Assembly: GCA_014874385.1 (NCBI GenBank)
Contig: JACWAE010000112.1
Location: 1 to 52,961 of the forward strand
Length of the DNA: 52,961 bases
Direction: 5' to 3'
From: Dehalococcoidia bacterium
Lineage (GTDB): Bacteria; Chloroflexota; Dehalococcoidia; SZUA-161
The translations under genes were made by a program, and so were the position numbers. Below are positions 28,491 through 37,135 of this stretch, in pieces (positions within the stretch are counted from its first letter, which is position 1; each line of letters opens with the position of its first letter). The notes beneath the pieces were generated by a model, which saw only the letters and a list, made by a program, of their open reading frames with translations, was not told where the DNA came from and did no database searches.

Positions 28491-28557
28491 AAATGTGATA
28501 ACTTTTTAACTTTTTCCCTCTGCATTTTATGACTTGTTCATCACGTATGTTTATCAT
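28491..28557 (+). promoter_or_regulatory. Recurring promoter element, copy A (before lpd-like gene)
   Basis: The 50-bp core 28491-28540 starts AAATGTGATAACTTTTTAAC and ends ATTTTATGACTTGTTCA. It matches copy B (39496-39545, reverse strand) at 43 of 50 positions without gaps. Copy C (48462-48499) shares TTTTTAAC and ATTTTATGACTT at the same spacing. A -10-like TATCAT (28552-28557) follows after 11 bp, and ATGACT within the core could act as the -35 region. Confidence 0.75.
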
Positions 28558-28592
28558 ATTTGCGTTGATACCTTGACGATAGGGGGTTGAAG

Positions 28593-29960
28593 ATGAAGCA
28601 GTACGATGTAATTGTGATTGGCTCCGGCGCAGGGGCGCTTATTGTAGACGAGGCTTTAGCAAAAGGTCTTAAGGTTGCCTTAGTGGATAAGGGGCCTCTC
28701 GGAGGCACCTGTCTGAATTTGGGGTGCGTACCTTCGAAAATGTTGATATATACAGCAGATAGGATTGTTGAAATACAGGAAGCTAAAAAGCTGGGCATAG
28801 CTGCCGAGATAAAGAGCATAGATTTTGCTTCGATAATGGAGCGGATGAGGGAAAGCAGATTTGAAAGCCAGGCCTACATAAGGAAAGGGATTAAGGAGCC
28901 TGAAAATTTGGATTTCTACGAGCGGGAAGGCTATTTTGTCGAGGACTACGCAATGGAGGTCGATGGAGAGAAGATAAAAGGTAAGAAGATTTTCCTTGCC
29001 TCTGGGTCGCGACCTGTGGTTCCTCCTATCAAGGGCTTGGATAGCATTGACTATTTAACAAATGAAAATGCATTGGAGCTTACGCAGCATCCGGAAAGCC
29101 TGGTAATAATCGGAGGCGGATATGTCGCTGTTGAATATGCCCACTTCTTTGCGGCAATGGGCACTAAAGTAACGATTATAGAGATGCTCAGCAGGATTGC
29201 TCAGTCGGAGGAACTCGAGATATCTGAACTTCTGGAAAAAGAGATGAAGAAGCGTATGGATATTTATACCAATACACAGGTGGAGGAGATAAAGAAGAAT
29301 GGGAAGGGAATCATTGCTGTGGCCAGGGATAAGGCTACCGGTAAGCAAATGGAGTTCCCCGCCCAGAGAATCATGATCGCAGTGGGTAGAAGGTCGAACG
29401 CTGATTTGCTTAAGGTAGAGAATACAGGTGTTGAACTGGACAAGCGGGGTTTTATGAAGGTCGATGAGTATCTTGAGACTACGAAAAAAGACATATTCGC
29501 TCTGGGCGATGCTGATGGGCAGCAGATGTTCACGCATGTGGCAAACAGGGAGGCATCACTGGCCTGGCATAACTCAGCGCATAAAAACAGAATAAAAATG
29601 GACTACAGTGCAGCGCCGCACGCAGTCTACTCTCACCCTCAGATTGCCTCTGTGGGACTGACCGAGGAGAATGCCAAAAAAGATTACCACATACTGGTGG
29701 GGAGGGCGAAGTACTTCGATACCGCAAAGGGTGAGGCGATGATGGAAGAGGAAGGCTTTGCCAAGGCCATAGTTGACGGACACAGCGGAAGGATACTGGG
29801 CTTTCACATCATAGGTCCCTATGCCCCCGAGCTTATCCAGGAAGTTGTCAATGCCATGGCAACCGGCGGAGGTGTACACAGCATCAACGATGGCATGCAC
29901 ATACATCCGGCTATGTCTGAGCTGATACTTAGGACATTTGAGAACCTCGAAGCGGCCTGA
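28593..29960 (+). CDS. Dihydrolipoamide dehydrogenase-like flavoprotein
   Basis: 455 residues. FAD-binding GSGAGALIVDEAL, the redox-active disulfide GGTCLNLGCVPSKML, the NAD(P)-binding IIGGGYVAVEYAHF, a second FAD motif DIFALGDADG and the C-terminal His/Glu dyad motif HPAMSE are all present. The class I disulfide oxidoreductases include dihydrolipoamide dehydrogenase and mercuric reductase; the substrate cannot be fixed here, and no lipoyl-complex genes are adjacent. AGGGGG lies 6 nt before the ATG at 28593. Copy A of the recurring promoter element lies upstream. Confidence 0.88.
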   Translation: MKQYDVIVIGSGAGALIVDEALAKGLKVALVDKGPLGGTCLNLGCVPSKMLIYTADRIVEIQEAKKLGIAAEIKSIDFASIMERMRESRFESQAYIRKGIKEPENLDFYEREGYFVEDYAMEVDGEKIKGKKIFLASGSRPVVPPIKGLDSIDYLTNENALELTQHPESLVIIGGGYVAVEYAHFFAAMGTKVTIIEMLSRIAQSEELEISELLEKEMKKRMDIYTNTQVEEIKKNGKGIIAVARDKATGKQMEFPAQRIMIAVGRRSNADLLKVENTGVELDKRGFMKVDEYLETTKKDIFALGDADGQQMFTHVANREASLAWHNSAHKNRIKMDYSAAPHAVYSHPQIASVGLTEENAKKDYHILVGRAKYFDTAKGEAMMEEEGFAKAIVDGHSGRILGFHIIGPYAPELIQEVVNAMATGGGVHSINDGMHIHPAMSELILRTFENLEAA

Positions 29961-30051
29961 TTGCGCTTAGAATCCTCAGGTGGTAATGGAGCTAATATTT
30001 AAAGGGTGTCACTTTCTTTGGCGCCGCACTGGCACCCGTCTATCAGCTTCC

Positions 30052-30141
30052 TCAGCCGCATCCGCTGACATCGATGTACTTGGGTTTGGTTAACGCATTT
30101 GAACCGCCCGGCCCTGTGACTGTGAGGGTGGCCCTTCCAGT
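30052..30141 (-). pseudogene. Remnant of a PKD-domain surface protein
   Basis: On the reverse strand, TGRATLTVTGPGGSNALTKP followed by KYIDVSGCG and a stop reproduces the C-terminal strands of a PKD domain. The preceding in-frame sequence does not resemble the rest of that domain, and the frame soon runs antisense into the neighbouring gene, so this is a fragment. Apart from it, the 341-bp gap 29961-30301 shows nothing else I can name. Confidence 0.5.
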
Positions 30142-30301
30142 AGCAGCCTCAGTATCAGGAACATTGGGTAACCTCTTCTCATTTGCTCTATCCTGTACTG
30201 AAACGCTAGCCTGCTGAAGGGGTAGGCAAAGCTCGCACCTGTTGCAGATGTTGACGTACCCTGTATGGGATGGTAGAATGCGCCAAAGTGGAGGTGTAGC
30301 C

Positions 30302-31633
30302 ATGAGTGCAGGCAAGATTGTGCTTCTGGTTTTTGGGGCCATCATTCTGCTGATATCGCTTGCTCTGATTGCAGGCGGAGGGGCTCTGGTCTGGTTGGAC
30401 AAAGGTCACTCGGACAGCGAAGGGTTTATCACCACAAATACAATCCACCTTGAGAGAGGTTCTTATGCAATAACCACCAAGCCTGCTGATATAGATTTAG
30501 AGTCAGGGTGGTTCGGGGACGGACATCACATAGCCACCATTAAGGTGCAAGGCTCAAGTGAAGACCCTTCAAAACAGATATTCATAGGAATAGCCAATGA
30601 GGCAGATGTGCAAACTTACCTCAGCGGTGTCGATTATGATGAGATCAGTGAATTCAGGGTTCACCCGTTTAGAGTAGACTATACAAATCACCCGGGCAAT
30701 TCCGCACCTGCGGCACCTACTACCCAAACATTCTGGGTTGTCTCGGAGTCCGGACCAGGGACGCAGACTCTGAAGTGGCAACTGGAGACGGGGAACTGGG
30801 TGCTGGTGCTGATGAACGCCGATGGCTCCGCCGGTGTCGATGTTAGCGGCTCTATCGGCGTACAGGCCCCCTGGATATTCTGGGTTGGGATAGGGTTTCT
30901 CGTTGGGGGCATAGTTTTACTCATAATAGGTGTCGGACTGATTCTTCTGGGAACTCGCCGACGGAGGACAGGCGGCGAGGCAGGCGCAGGGACTGAAGGA
31001 GCAGGACCCGGAGTTGCAGGTGGCACCGGAGGACAGGAAACTTACCCGTTCCACTTTAAGGGTGAGCTGACCGAGCCGCTATCTCAGTGGTTGTGGCTGG
31101 TTAAGTGGCTCCTGATCATTCCTCACTTGATTGTGCTCTTGTTCCTTTGGGTGGCGTTCGTGGTTGTTTGGATAATATCCCTCTTCGCAATCTTGATTAC
31201 GGCCAAATATCCTCGCAGCTTTTTCGATTTCAATGTGGGTGTACTGCGCTGGACGTGGCGTGTGGGCTTCTACAGCTATCAGGCGCTGGGAACCGATAAG
31301 TATCCGCCGTTCACTTTGGAAGCCGGTGGCTACCCTGCCGATTTGGAGGTCGCATACCCGTCTACGCTCACCCCGGGGCTAGCGCTGGTGAAGTGGTGGC
31401 TGTTAGCCATCCCTCACTACATCATCATTGCCCTTTTCTTGGGCACTGGTGGCCGATGGCCTGGTTTGGTGTGGGCGCTGGTTTTCTTTGGGGCAGTGGT
31501 GCTGCTATTCACGGGCAGATATCCCAGGGGTATCTTCGACTTCATAATGGGCATTGACCGCTGGACTTACCGGGTAGCTGCATATTCAAGCCTAATGACG
31601 GACCGCTACCCACCGTTCCGGCTTGGGGATTAG
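30302..31633 (+). CDS. Membrane protein with two DUF4389 domains
   Basis: 443 residues. An N-terminal helix (residues 5-29) leads to an extracellular beta-rich domain of about 165 residues, a second helix (about 192-216), a Gly-rich linker, and two DUF4389 copies. Each copy has the pattern LVKWLL..PH, paired helices and a (Y/R)PR...FDF..G..RW.(W/Y)R segment followed by DKYPPF or DRYPPF. GGAGGT precedes the ATG at 30302, which is better than the earlier in-frame start at 30242. Function unknown; probably a cell-envelope protein. Confidence 0.8.
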   Translation: MSAGKIVLLVFGAIILLISLALIAGGGALVWLDKGHSDSEGFITTNTIHLERGSYAITTKPADIDLESGWFGDGHHIATIKVQGSSEDPSKQIFIGIANEADVQTYLSGVDYDEISEFRVHPFRVDYTNHPGNSAPAAPTTQTFWVVSESGPGTQTLKWQLETGNWVLVLMNADGSAGVDVSGSIGVQAPWIFWVGIGFLVGGIVLLIIGVGLILLGTRRRRTGGEAGAGTEGAGPGVAGGTGGQETYPFHFKGELTEPLSQWLWLVKWLLIIPHLIVLLFLWVAFVVVWIISLFAILITAKYPRSFFDFNVGVLRWTWRVGFYSYQALGTDKYPPFTLEAGGYPADLEVAYPSTLTPGLALVKWWLLAIPHYIIIALFLGTGGRWPGLVWALVFFGAVVLLFTGRYPRGIFDFIMGIDRWTYRVAAYSSLMTDRYPPFRLGD

Positions 31634-31686
31634 CAATAGCCCTTTGCTTTGCACGAAGCAGGCATAAACGCAAAACGGGCTTCTGT

Positions 31687-31941
31687 CTATTGGTGGCTCA
31701 GTTTGATTCTAACTGTGCCGTCTTCGGTCTTTTGTTTCAACAAAGCAGCTATGTCCTCACGTATGAACCTTCGGTCTCCGCGAGGGCCAACGCGATATGC
31801 CTTTACTATTCCCTGCTTACTCCATCTTCGCAGCGTGTTGCTATGTATGCAAAGAATTCTACAAGCTTCTCCAGTTCTAAGCATACTGCTCGGTTCATTC
31901 AAGCGCTCTCGCGCGTTCTTCTTCGTTAGCGGTGTATACAC
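31687..31941 (-). CDS. MerR/BldC-like helix-turn-helix DNA-binding protein
   Basis: 84 residues, starting with GTG at 31941 behind GGAGG (4 nt spacing). The DNA-binding part LRTGEACRILCIHSNTLRRW and GIVKAYRVGPRGDRRFIRED is nearly the same as in the protein at 25494, especially HSNTLRRW and GPRGDRRF. No effector domain is present. Neighbours are a DUF4389 membrane protein (convergent) and an SRPBCC protein (divergent), so a local target is possible but unproven. Confidence 0.85.
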   Translation of the reverse strand: MYTPLTKKNARERLNEPSSMLRTGEACRILCIHSNTLRRWSKQGIVKAYRVGPRGDRRFIREDIAALLKQKTEDGTVRIKLSHQ

Positions 31942-32130
31942 TGTGCCTCCAATAGCTTACCAACCTTGCGGGGATATGCTGGCTGCTTATTGAACTCGTG
32001 CGCTGAATATTCTAACTTTAATACATAATCATTTTAAATTAACTAAGGTGGTTTTGATGTGACTTTTGTCTCGTTTGCGAGCCACGGAACGATAAATTTT
32101 GGCTGTATTAGAACGAAGGGGGGTAAAAGG

Positions 32131-32523
32131 ATGAAGACAAAAACTATCAGGCAATCTGCAACGTTCAAGGCCAGTCCCCATGAGGTCTATGAAGTGCTGA
32201 TGGATTCACGCAAGCATGCTAAATTCACAGATGCCAAAGCCAGCGTCAGTCGCAGAATAGGTGGTAAATTCACCGCTTACGATGGCTATATCGAGGGAGT
32301 CAATCTGGAACTGGTGCCGGACGAAAAAATTGTCCAATCATGGCGTGGCAGCGACTGGCCGGAGGGTCACTACTCGAAAGCTACTTTCTCTCTGCGGCGA
32401 GTCGAAGGTGGCACACGTCTCACCTTCACTCAGACTGGTGTACCTGAGGACCAGTACGAGTCCATAAGCCAGGGCTGGCGTGACTATTACTGGAAGCCTA
32501 TGAAAGAGATGCTGGAAAGGTGA
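32131..32523 (+). CDS. SRPBCC/AHSA1-like lipid- or ligand-binding protein
   Basis: 130 residues. TIRQSATFKASPHEVYEVLM, GGKFTAYDGYIEG, PDEKIVQSWRGSDWPEGHYS and LTFTQTGVPEDQY follow the AHSA1/START-like pattern of a hydrophobic-cavity fold. The frame opens at 32059, but the strong ribosome-binding site (AAGGGGGG plus AAAAGG) sits before the ATG at 32131. It ends 37 bp upstream of the arsenic-operon promoter. Its ligand is unknown. Confidence 0.85.
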   Translation: MKTKTIRQSATFKASPHEVYEVLMDSRKHAKFTDAKASVSRRIGGKFTAYDGYIEGVNLELVPDEKIVQSWRGSDWPEGHYSKATFSLRRVEGGTRLTFTQTGVPEDQYESISQGWRDYYWKPMKEMLER

Positions 32524-32560
32524 GATAAGAAGCGGTTGTAACCTCCGTTTAATCGGGCAG

Positions 32561-32624
32561 TTGACAAACTCAATTTTGTCGTATATATTATCAGTGTATT
32601 CTGATTTATCAGAATACACTGATA
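32561..32624 (+). promoter_or_regulatory. Promoter and palindromic operator of the AbrB-arsM operon
   Basis: TTGACA (32561-32566) and TATATT (32584-32589) are separated by exactly 17 bp. A perfect inverted repeat with 17-bp arms (TATCAGTGTATTCTGAT, loop TT, reverse complement; 32589-32624) begins on the last base of the -10 box and covers the expected start of transcription. This is the classical position for a repressor site. It also could form an RNA hairpin at the 5' end. Confidence 0.85.
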
Positions 32625-32648
32625 TATTATTTGAAGGGAGGTGGTGAA

Positions 32649-32930
32649 ATGGTCAGAAAAAAGGTAAGTGAATCCTGCTGTGTAGCTATGGGTGAAGGGA
32701 TGGGCTGCTGCAAAGTTGAATCGCTGATAAGCGTGGATGAACGGGGGCAGATGGTGCTCCCCAAGGAGATAAGGGAAAAGGCGAAGATACGAGCCGGCGA
32801 TAAGCTTGCTGTGGTAGCCTGGGAAAAAGATGGTGAAGTGTGCTGTATATCACTGGTTAAAACCGATGCTATCACCATTATGGTAAAAGACATGCTTGGC
32901 CCCATGATGAAGGAGATAATTCGGGATTAA
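32649..32930 (+). CDS. AbrB/SpoVT-type DNA-binding protein with vicinal cysteine pairs
   Basis: 93 residues. The DNA-binding swapped-hairpin domain is evident in VDERGQMVLPKEIREKAKI and AGDKLAVVAWE. Three adjacent Cys pairs occur: C10-C11, C20-C21 and C65-C66. Adjacent cysteines can bind As(III) or other soft metals, so the protein may be a metalloid-responsive repressor of its own operon; this is inference. Similar small cysteine-bearing AbrB proteins occur beside metal-related genes in anaerobes. GGAGGTG precedes the ATG at 32649. It is followed by arsM after 14 bp. Confidence 0.85.
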   Translation: MVRKKVSESCCVAMGEGMGCCKVESLISVDERGQMVLPKEIREKAKIRAGDKLAVVAWEKDGEVCCISLVKTDAITIMVKDMLGPMMKEIIRD

Positions 32931-32944
32931 TGGAGGTATTCAAA

Positions 32945-33772
32945 ATGAAGGACGACGAAATAAAGAAGAATGTACGAGAAGGCTATGCCAAAGTCGCTAA
33001 GCAGTCGAACCCATGTTGCGCCACCGCCAGCCCCTGCTGTAGCGGCGCTGATTTAGCTCAGAACATCAGCAGGGCGATAGGCTACTCTGAGGAAGAGCTC
33101 AAATCGGTCCCCGAAGGTGCCAATCTGGGTCTCGGCTGCGGCAACCCCGTGGCGCTGGCCTCTCTCAAGAAAGGCGAAACTGTACTGGATCTCGGCTCCG
33201 GCGCTGGTTTCGATTGCTTTCTGGCTGCTGACAGGGTGGGCAAGAGGGGAAAGGTCATCGGCGTGGACATGACCCCGGAGATGCTCGAGAAAGCTAGGGA
33301 GAACGCTAGTAAGGGTGAATACAAGAACGTGGAGTTCAGGCTGGGCGAGATTGAAAACCTGCCTGTGGCCGATAACTCGGTCAATGTAGTCATCTCGAAC
33401 TGCGTCATCAACCTGTCGCCCGATAAAAAGAGGGTTTTCAAAGAGGCGTTCAGGGCATTGAAACCGGGAGGCAGGCTCATGGTCTCGGACATAGTCCTGC
33501 TGATGGAACTTCCTGAAGTCCTGCAGAACTCCGTTCAAGCGTATGTGGGCTGTCTTGCCGGGGCGATGATGAAGGACGACTACCTGAAGTCGATAAAAGC
33601 AGTAGGCTTCCGTAAGGTCAAGATAGTTGAGGAGACCTCTTTCCCCATAGATTACATAGCAAACGACCCGACTGCTGTCGCAATCCTCAAGGACGTGAAC
33701 TTGTCGCTGGATAAGGTCAAAGAATCCCTAAGCTCGGTACTGAGCATAAAGGTTAGCGGGGTCAAGCCTTAG
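32945..33772 (+). CDS. arsM: Arsenite S-adenosylmethionine methyltransferase
   Basis: 275 residues. The SAM-binding motif LDLGSGAGFDCF and GVDMTPEMLEKARENA, plus KPGGRLMVSDIV, identify the methyltransferase fold. Three ArsM-type cysteines are visible: C65 (GLGCGNP), C153 (SNCVINL) and C203 (VGCLAGA), the last two 50 residues apart as in characterised ArsM. Extra pairs C24-C25 and C31-C32 lie near the N-terminus. The enzyme methylates As(III) to volatile or less toxic forms. GGAGGT lies 7 nt before the ATG at 32945, inside the operon led by the AbrB-type gene. Confidence 0.92.
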   Translation: MKDDEIKKNVREGYAKVAKQSNPCCATASPCCSGADLAQNISRAIGYSEEELKSVPEGANLGLGCGNPVALASLKKGETVLDLGSGAGFDCFLAADRVGKRGKVIGVDMTPEMLEKARENASKGEYKNVEFRLGEIENLPVADNSVNVVISNCVINLSPDKKRVFKEAFRALKPGGRLMVSDIVLLMELPEVLQNSVQAYVGCLAGAMMKDDYLKSIKAVGFRKVKIVEETSFPIDYIANDPTAVAILKDVNLSLDKVKESLSSVLSIKVSGVKP

Positions 33773-33932
33773 CGAGAGGGCTCCGCTGTCCCTATTATGT
33801 CACTTGCTTCGCGCTCCTCCAGTAAGGGTAAGGTCATTGACTGGCACCGACGTCTGGTATACAATGCTCGGCAATGGCTTGAATCCTGGCAGTGTAAAAC
33901 TGGGCAACCGTTGTACCGTTTTGGGAGGCGCT

Positions 33933-34505
33933 ATGAAGTGTGCAACTCACCCCGATGTGGACGCTGTGGGAGTCTGCTCTAACTGTGGCAGGGCTGTCTG
34001 CTCAGCATGCCGTACTATGGTAGGCGGAAGGACCTATTGTCCCATATGCGCCACTGGCGGTTTAGATATAGCGAGGAGCAAGCACACAGGAAAGCCGATT
34101 GCAGGCGGGGTTTTGGGCATAATCGCTGGTGTGGTAGGCGTTTTTCTTGGTATTATTTTTATTGCTGGTGGCACTACAGTTGCTTACCCCTGGGAGTCAG
34201 TTGACTGGTCAGAAGTGGGTATCGGAATAGCCCTGGTCATCCTCGGGGTTTTAGCCATTTTGGGCTCAAGTTTCGCGGTTGCCCGGAGAAATTTTACTCT
34301 GTCAGTCATAGGTGGTGTCAGCGCTCTGCTGGGAATATGGCCACTGGGCTTACCGGCACTGATATTGATAGCGAAGTCCCGAAACGAATTTCAAGCCGCC
34401 TCTCCAAGCCTGATCTGCCCCAGTTGTGGTCGAGACAATCCTAGAGGCTCGCGATTCTGTATGAACTGCGGCCGCGAGCTGCGGGGATCAAGGCCTGGTC
34501 TCTAA
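33933..34505 (+). CDS. Zinc-finger membrane protein (B-box plus C-terminal zinc ribbon)
   Basis: 190 residues. The N-terminal B-box-like region has KCATHPDVDAVGVCSNC, VCSACR and YCPIC. Predicted membrane helices follow (for example GVLGIIAGVVGVFLGIIFIA and IGIALVILGVLAILG), then a zinc ribbon CPSCGRDNPRGSRFCMNCG. Such architectures are common in prokaryotic membrane proteins of unknown role. GGGAGG precedes the ATG at 33933; the longer frame to 33804 lacks such a site. It converges on the flavin reductase-like gene (15 bp between stops). Confidence 0.8.
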   Translation: MKCATHPDVDAVGVCSNCGRAVCSACRTMVGGRTYCPICATGGLDIARSKHTGKPIAGGVLGIIAGVVGVFLGIIFIAGGTTVAYPWESVDWSEVGIGIALVILGVLAILGSSFAVARRNFTLSVIGGVSALLGIWPLGLPALILIAKSRNEFQAASPSLICPSCGRDNPRGSRFCMNCGRELRGSRPGL

Positions 34506-34520
34506 AGGCTGAAGCATAGC

Positions 34521-35069
34521 CTAATCCACAGTCGCCGTCACAACCCTCTCCGCCACCACAAACCGTCTGCCCCTGATGTGCATCACCGGCTTCGCCCTGG
34601 AGACATCGAACTCGCCTTTCACCATGAACTCGTCTTTGCACTCGGCATGAACTACTCTGCCCACGACCAGGATGTGGTCTCCGGCCTCTTTTTCGAACTC
34701 AAGCTGGCACTCTATCCAGCCCACGCAGTCTTCTATAGAGGGCGATTTCACCTTCTGCGACTTCCTCTCGGTCAGGCCTGCCTTCTCGATCTCGCTCACG
34801 CCTTTGGGTAACGCCTGGGAGCAGGCCCAGAGCTTGTCCAGAAGCCCTTCGGGCACGATGTTGAGCACAAAGTCGCCTGTCTCCCTGGTGTTCGCCAGTG
34901 TATGCCTGTGGGGCGCGGAGGCGTAAAGCAACAGCGGCGGGTTTGACGATACTGGCGTCACAAAGCTGAAGGGTGCAGCGTTGGCTCTGCCTTCTTTGTC
35001 CACCGTGGAGATAAGCACGGCGCATCGCGGCGAGAGAATCTCATAGAAACCCGAAGGATTGATTTCCAT
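34521..35069 (-). CDS. Flavin reductase-like (flavoredoxin) FMN-binding protein
   Basis: 182 residues of the flavin reductase-like split-barrel type: LSPRCAVLISTVDKEGRANA, APFSFVTPVSSNPPLLLYAS, TLANTRETGDFVLNIV and GWIECQLEFEKEAGDH. Family members bind FMN and take part in electron transfer. GGAGG precedes the ATG. The HAD and DUF763 genes lie upstream on the same strand with a 36-bp gap, so co-transcription is possible. Confidence 0.88.
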   Translation of the reverse strand: MEINPSGFYEILSPRCAVLISTVDKEGRANAAPFSFVTPVSSNPPLLLYASAPHRHTLANTRETGDFVLNIVPEGLLDKLWACSQALPKGVSEIEKAGLTERKSQKVKSPSIEDCVGWIECQLEFEKEAGDHILVVGRVVHAECKDEFMVKGEFDVSRAKPVMHIRGRRFVVAERVVTATVD

Positions 35070-35105
35070 TATTGCCTCCTTTGGTGGGCAGGCTTCTCTT
35101 TGCCC

Positions 35106-35792
35106 TTACAAGTTCTGGATGTAGCTCAGCGCTTCCATCAGGTCTTTAGCCTGGAAGTCAGGTCCGGGCAAGTTCTCCGTCAAAACGGTGCCTCTGCGGT
35201 TGACCCACACGGTGGCCAATCCAGCACCCTTGGCCGCAGCTATATCGTGTTCCAGGCTATCGCCGATGACCAGCACGTCTTCGGGGCGGGACTTAGTTGA
35301 CATAACAGCATTATTGTAATAGCTGCTGCCGTGGCCTTTCAGTCCCAGGTGGTCTTTGTCAAAGGTATAGCTGAAATAGCTTACGCCCCCTGCTTTCTCC
35401 AGAGCTTTAGCCTTCTCCGGTGCATAGTCGCCGGTGGTCAGGCAGAGGGCATGGTTCTCCTTGACCTTATTCAGGAAGGGCAGGGCATCGGGATAGAAGG
35501 TGGGATTTGTCCAGGTCTCCTGCTGCGCCTGCCTGAACCTTCCCGCCAGCGTACGGGCAATCTTATCATCGTATGGTTTATTGAGGTAGTCGAAGAGAAG
35601 CCTCTGGTGAAAGAAGAAGTCATCGTGCTTCTCCGGGTATCGCACATGGACTATGCCCCGGTGCACGTGTAAATACGCCTTCCAAATCTGCATGCCGTCT
35701 AAACCAAGTATACCGTCCAGCCTGCGTGCATACTTGGCATCTGAGTCGTGGAGCGTGCCGTCGTAGTCTATGAAAAGCACTTTTTTCGTCAA
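35106..35792 (-). CDS. HAD-family hydrolase
   Basis: 228 residues with the HAD motifs: DYDGTLHDS (motif I nucleophile), LTTGDYAPEKAKAL (motif II and following Lys region) and VIGDSLEHDIAAAKGAGL (motif IV). Likely a phosphatase; substrate unknown. The start is TTG at 35792, forming TTGA with the DUF763 stop (4-nt overlap), so translation is coupled. Confidence 0.88.
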   Translation of the reverse strand: MTKKVLFIDYDGTLHDSDAKYARRLDGILGLDGMQIWKAYLHVHRGIVHVRYPEKHDDFFFHQRLLFDYLNKPYDDKIARTLAGRFRQAQQETWTNPTFYPDALPFLNKVKENHALCLTTGDYAPEKAKALEKAGGVSYFSYTFDKDHLGLKGHGSSYYNNAVMSTKSRPEDVLVIGDSLEHDIAAAKGAGLATVWVNRRGTVLTENLPGPDFQAKDLMEALSYIQNL

Positions 35793-36874
35793 GGGAATAC
35801 GCTGTGGAGGCGCCTTAGAGCCTCTATCTCCTCTCTATAGCCCAGCCTGGCCTGGCGCACTGCGCGGGCCAGGACTTCGATGCTCTTATCGTATGTCTTG
35901 CGGTCTACAGGGTAAGGGATGCCGTCCTTGCCGCCGTGGGCGAAGCTGTAACGGGCGGGGTCGCGAAAGCTGGGAGAAACGCCGTAGACCAACTCCGAGA
36001 TGAGGCTGAGGGAACGGATAGTCGCAGGTCCTACGCCTTCCAGCCCCAGCAAGTTCTCAAAATTCTCAGGCTTGCGTTCATAGGTATGCAGGAATATCTT
36101 TTCCAGGCGCTCGGGGTGCAGGTCTGACACGTTGAGGTAATGATGGGCAGGAAGCGTCAACGCCTTCAGCTTCTTCAGCTCGTCAATCAGCTTTTCAGGT
36201 TTCTCTTCTGCGGCGACCTGGGTCACCACATTGCGCGCCCCCTCGCTTTCGGCAGCAACCATGTTTAGCACGGCGCCGAAGCCCTGCGAGCAGATAGCGG
36301 CATGGGGCTCGCAGACGTAGTCCTTAACTCCCTCGCTGAGCCAGTGATACCTGCGGGCATAGCGGGTCTTCTCGTTCATGCCCTGCTGGATCACAGCCCA
36401 GTCGCCCCCGGCGGTGAAGACAAAAGTGTGGTGATAGAGCTGGTAGCCATCTTGCAGCGCAACTGAGTCCACCTTTGCAGTCATCCTGCTGGCGTATACC
36501 AGAGGTTCGGGGTCTCTGGAGAGTAGTTCGCAGTGCTGTGCGATCTGGGCAGGAGTTTGCCTTGAGGTCTTGCCCTTGCCTCCGGCGATATAGAAGCCCA
36601 GGTCTTTTTCCAAACCCTTCGTCCCTTCCTTGAGAGCACCGCAGACAGTGGTGGTGACGCCGCTGGAATGCCAATCCCAGCCCAGCACGCAGCCCAGTGC
36701 CTGGAACCAGAAAGGGTCAGACAAACGGCGCAGCATTTCCTCAGTCCCAAACTCCTCCACAATGGCTATGGATATCTCCCGGCTTAGCTTGGTCATGCGC
36801 TCGAACAGCCAGCGGGGCGCTTTACCATAGTGGAGGGGGAGATTGGCTACACCTGTCCTGGTTGCTGGAGACAT
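35789..36874 (-). CDS. DUF763 domain protein
   Basis: 361 residues. The family pattern GVANLPLHYGKAPRWLFERM, SGVTTTVCGALKEG and DWAVIQQGMNEKTRYARRYH is present, with a helix-hairpin-helix-like segment LLGLEGVGPATIRSLSLIS. Proteins with DUF763 are linked to nucleic-acid metabolism in annotation, but no activity is established. It overlaps the HAD gene, which suggests joint function; that is inference. Confidence 0.85.
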   Translation of the reverse strand: MSPATRTGVANLPLHYGKAPRWLFERMTKLSREISIAIVEEFGTEEMLRRLSDPFWFQALGCVLGWDWHSSGVTTTVCGALKEGTKGLEKDLGFYIAGGKGKTSRQTPAQIAQHCELLSRDPEPLVYASRMTAKVDSVALQDGYQLYHHTFVFTAGGDWAVIQQGMNEKTRYARRYHWLSEGVKDYVCEPHAAICSQGFGAVLNMVAAESEGARNVVTQVAAEEKPEKLIDELKKLKALTLPAHHYLNVSDLHPERLEKIFLHTYERKPENFENLLGLEGVGPATIRSLSLISELVYGVSPSFRDPARYSFAHGGKDGIPYPVDRKTYDKSIEVLARAVRQARLGYREEIEALRRLHSVFP

Positions 36875-36994
36875 ATTTAGATAACCTTATCTTTCCTTAA
36901 GCCTATTATATCCTGAAGTTGAGTAGGATGCTAAGTTGGCTGCTACTGCCTCTCCCTTGATGTGGTAGGTCATTCCATACTGAAACACGAAAGA

Positions 36995-37085
36995 TGAGTA
37001 CCCCTCCCTCTAATCCCTCCCTCAAGGGGAGGGAGGGTTCTGAATTCCTATCCCTTGAGGGGAGAGGCTAGGTGAGGGTGATGCG
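36995..37085. repeat. Intergenic G/C-run repeats
   Basis: Runs of CCCTCCCT, CAAGGGGAGGGAGGG and CCCTTGAGGGGAGAGGC form partly self-complementary hairpins. The stretch resembles the intergenic runs at 44013-44046, 44103-44141 and 46173-46204. No gene is visible in the 261-bp gap. Confidence 0.5.
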
Positions 37086-37135
37086 TTATCGAGATGTTAT
37101 TCCTGCAAGCGTAGTAATCAGGAATTGTGTCTATC

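Noticed and set aside
30142-30402. Extension of the PKD-like frame on the minus strand.
   Set aside because: Runs antisense into the DUF4389 gene and does not resemble the rest of a PKD domain.
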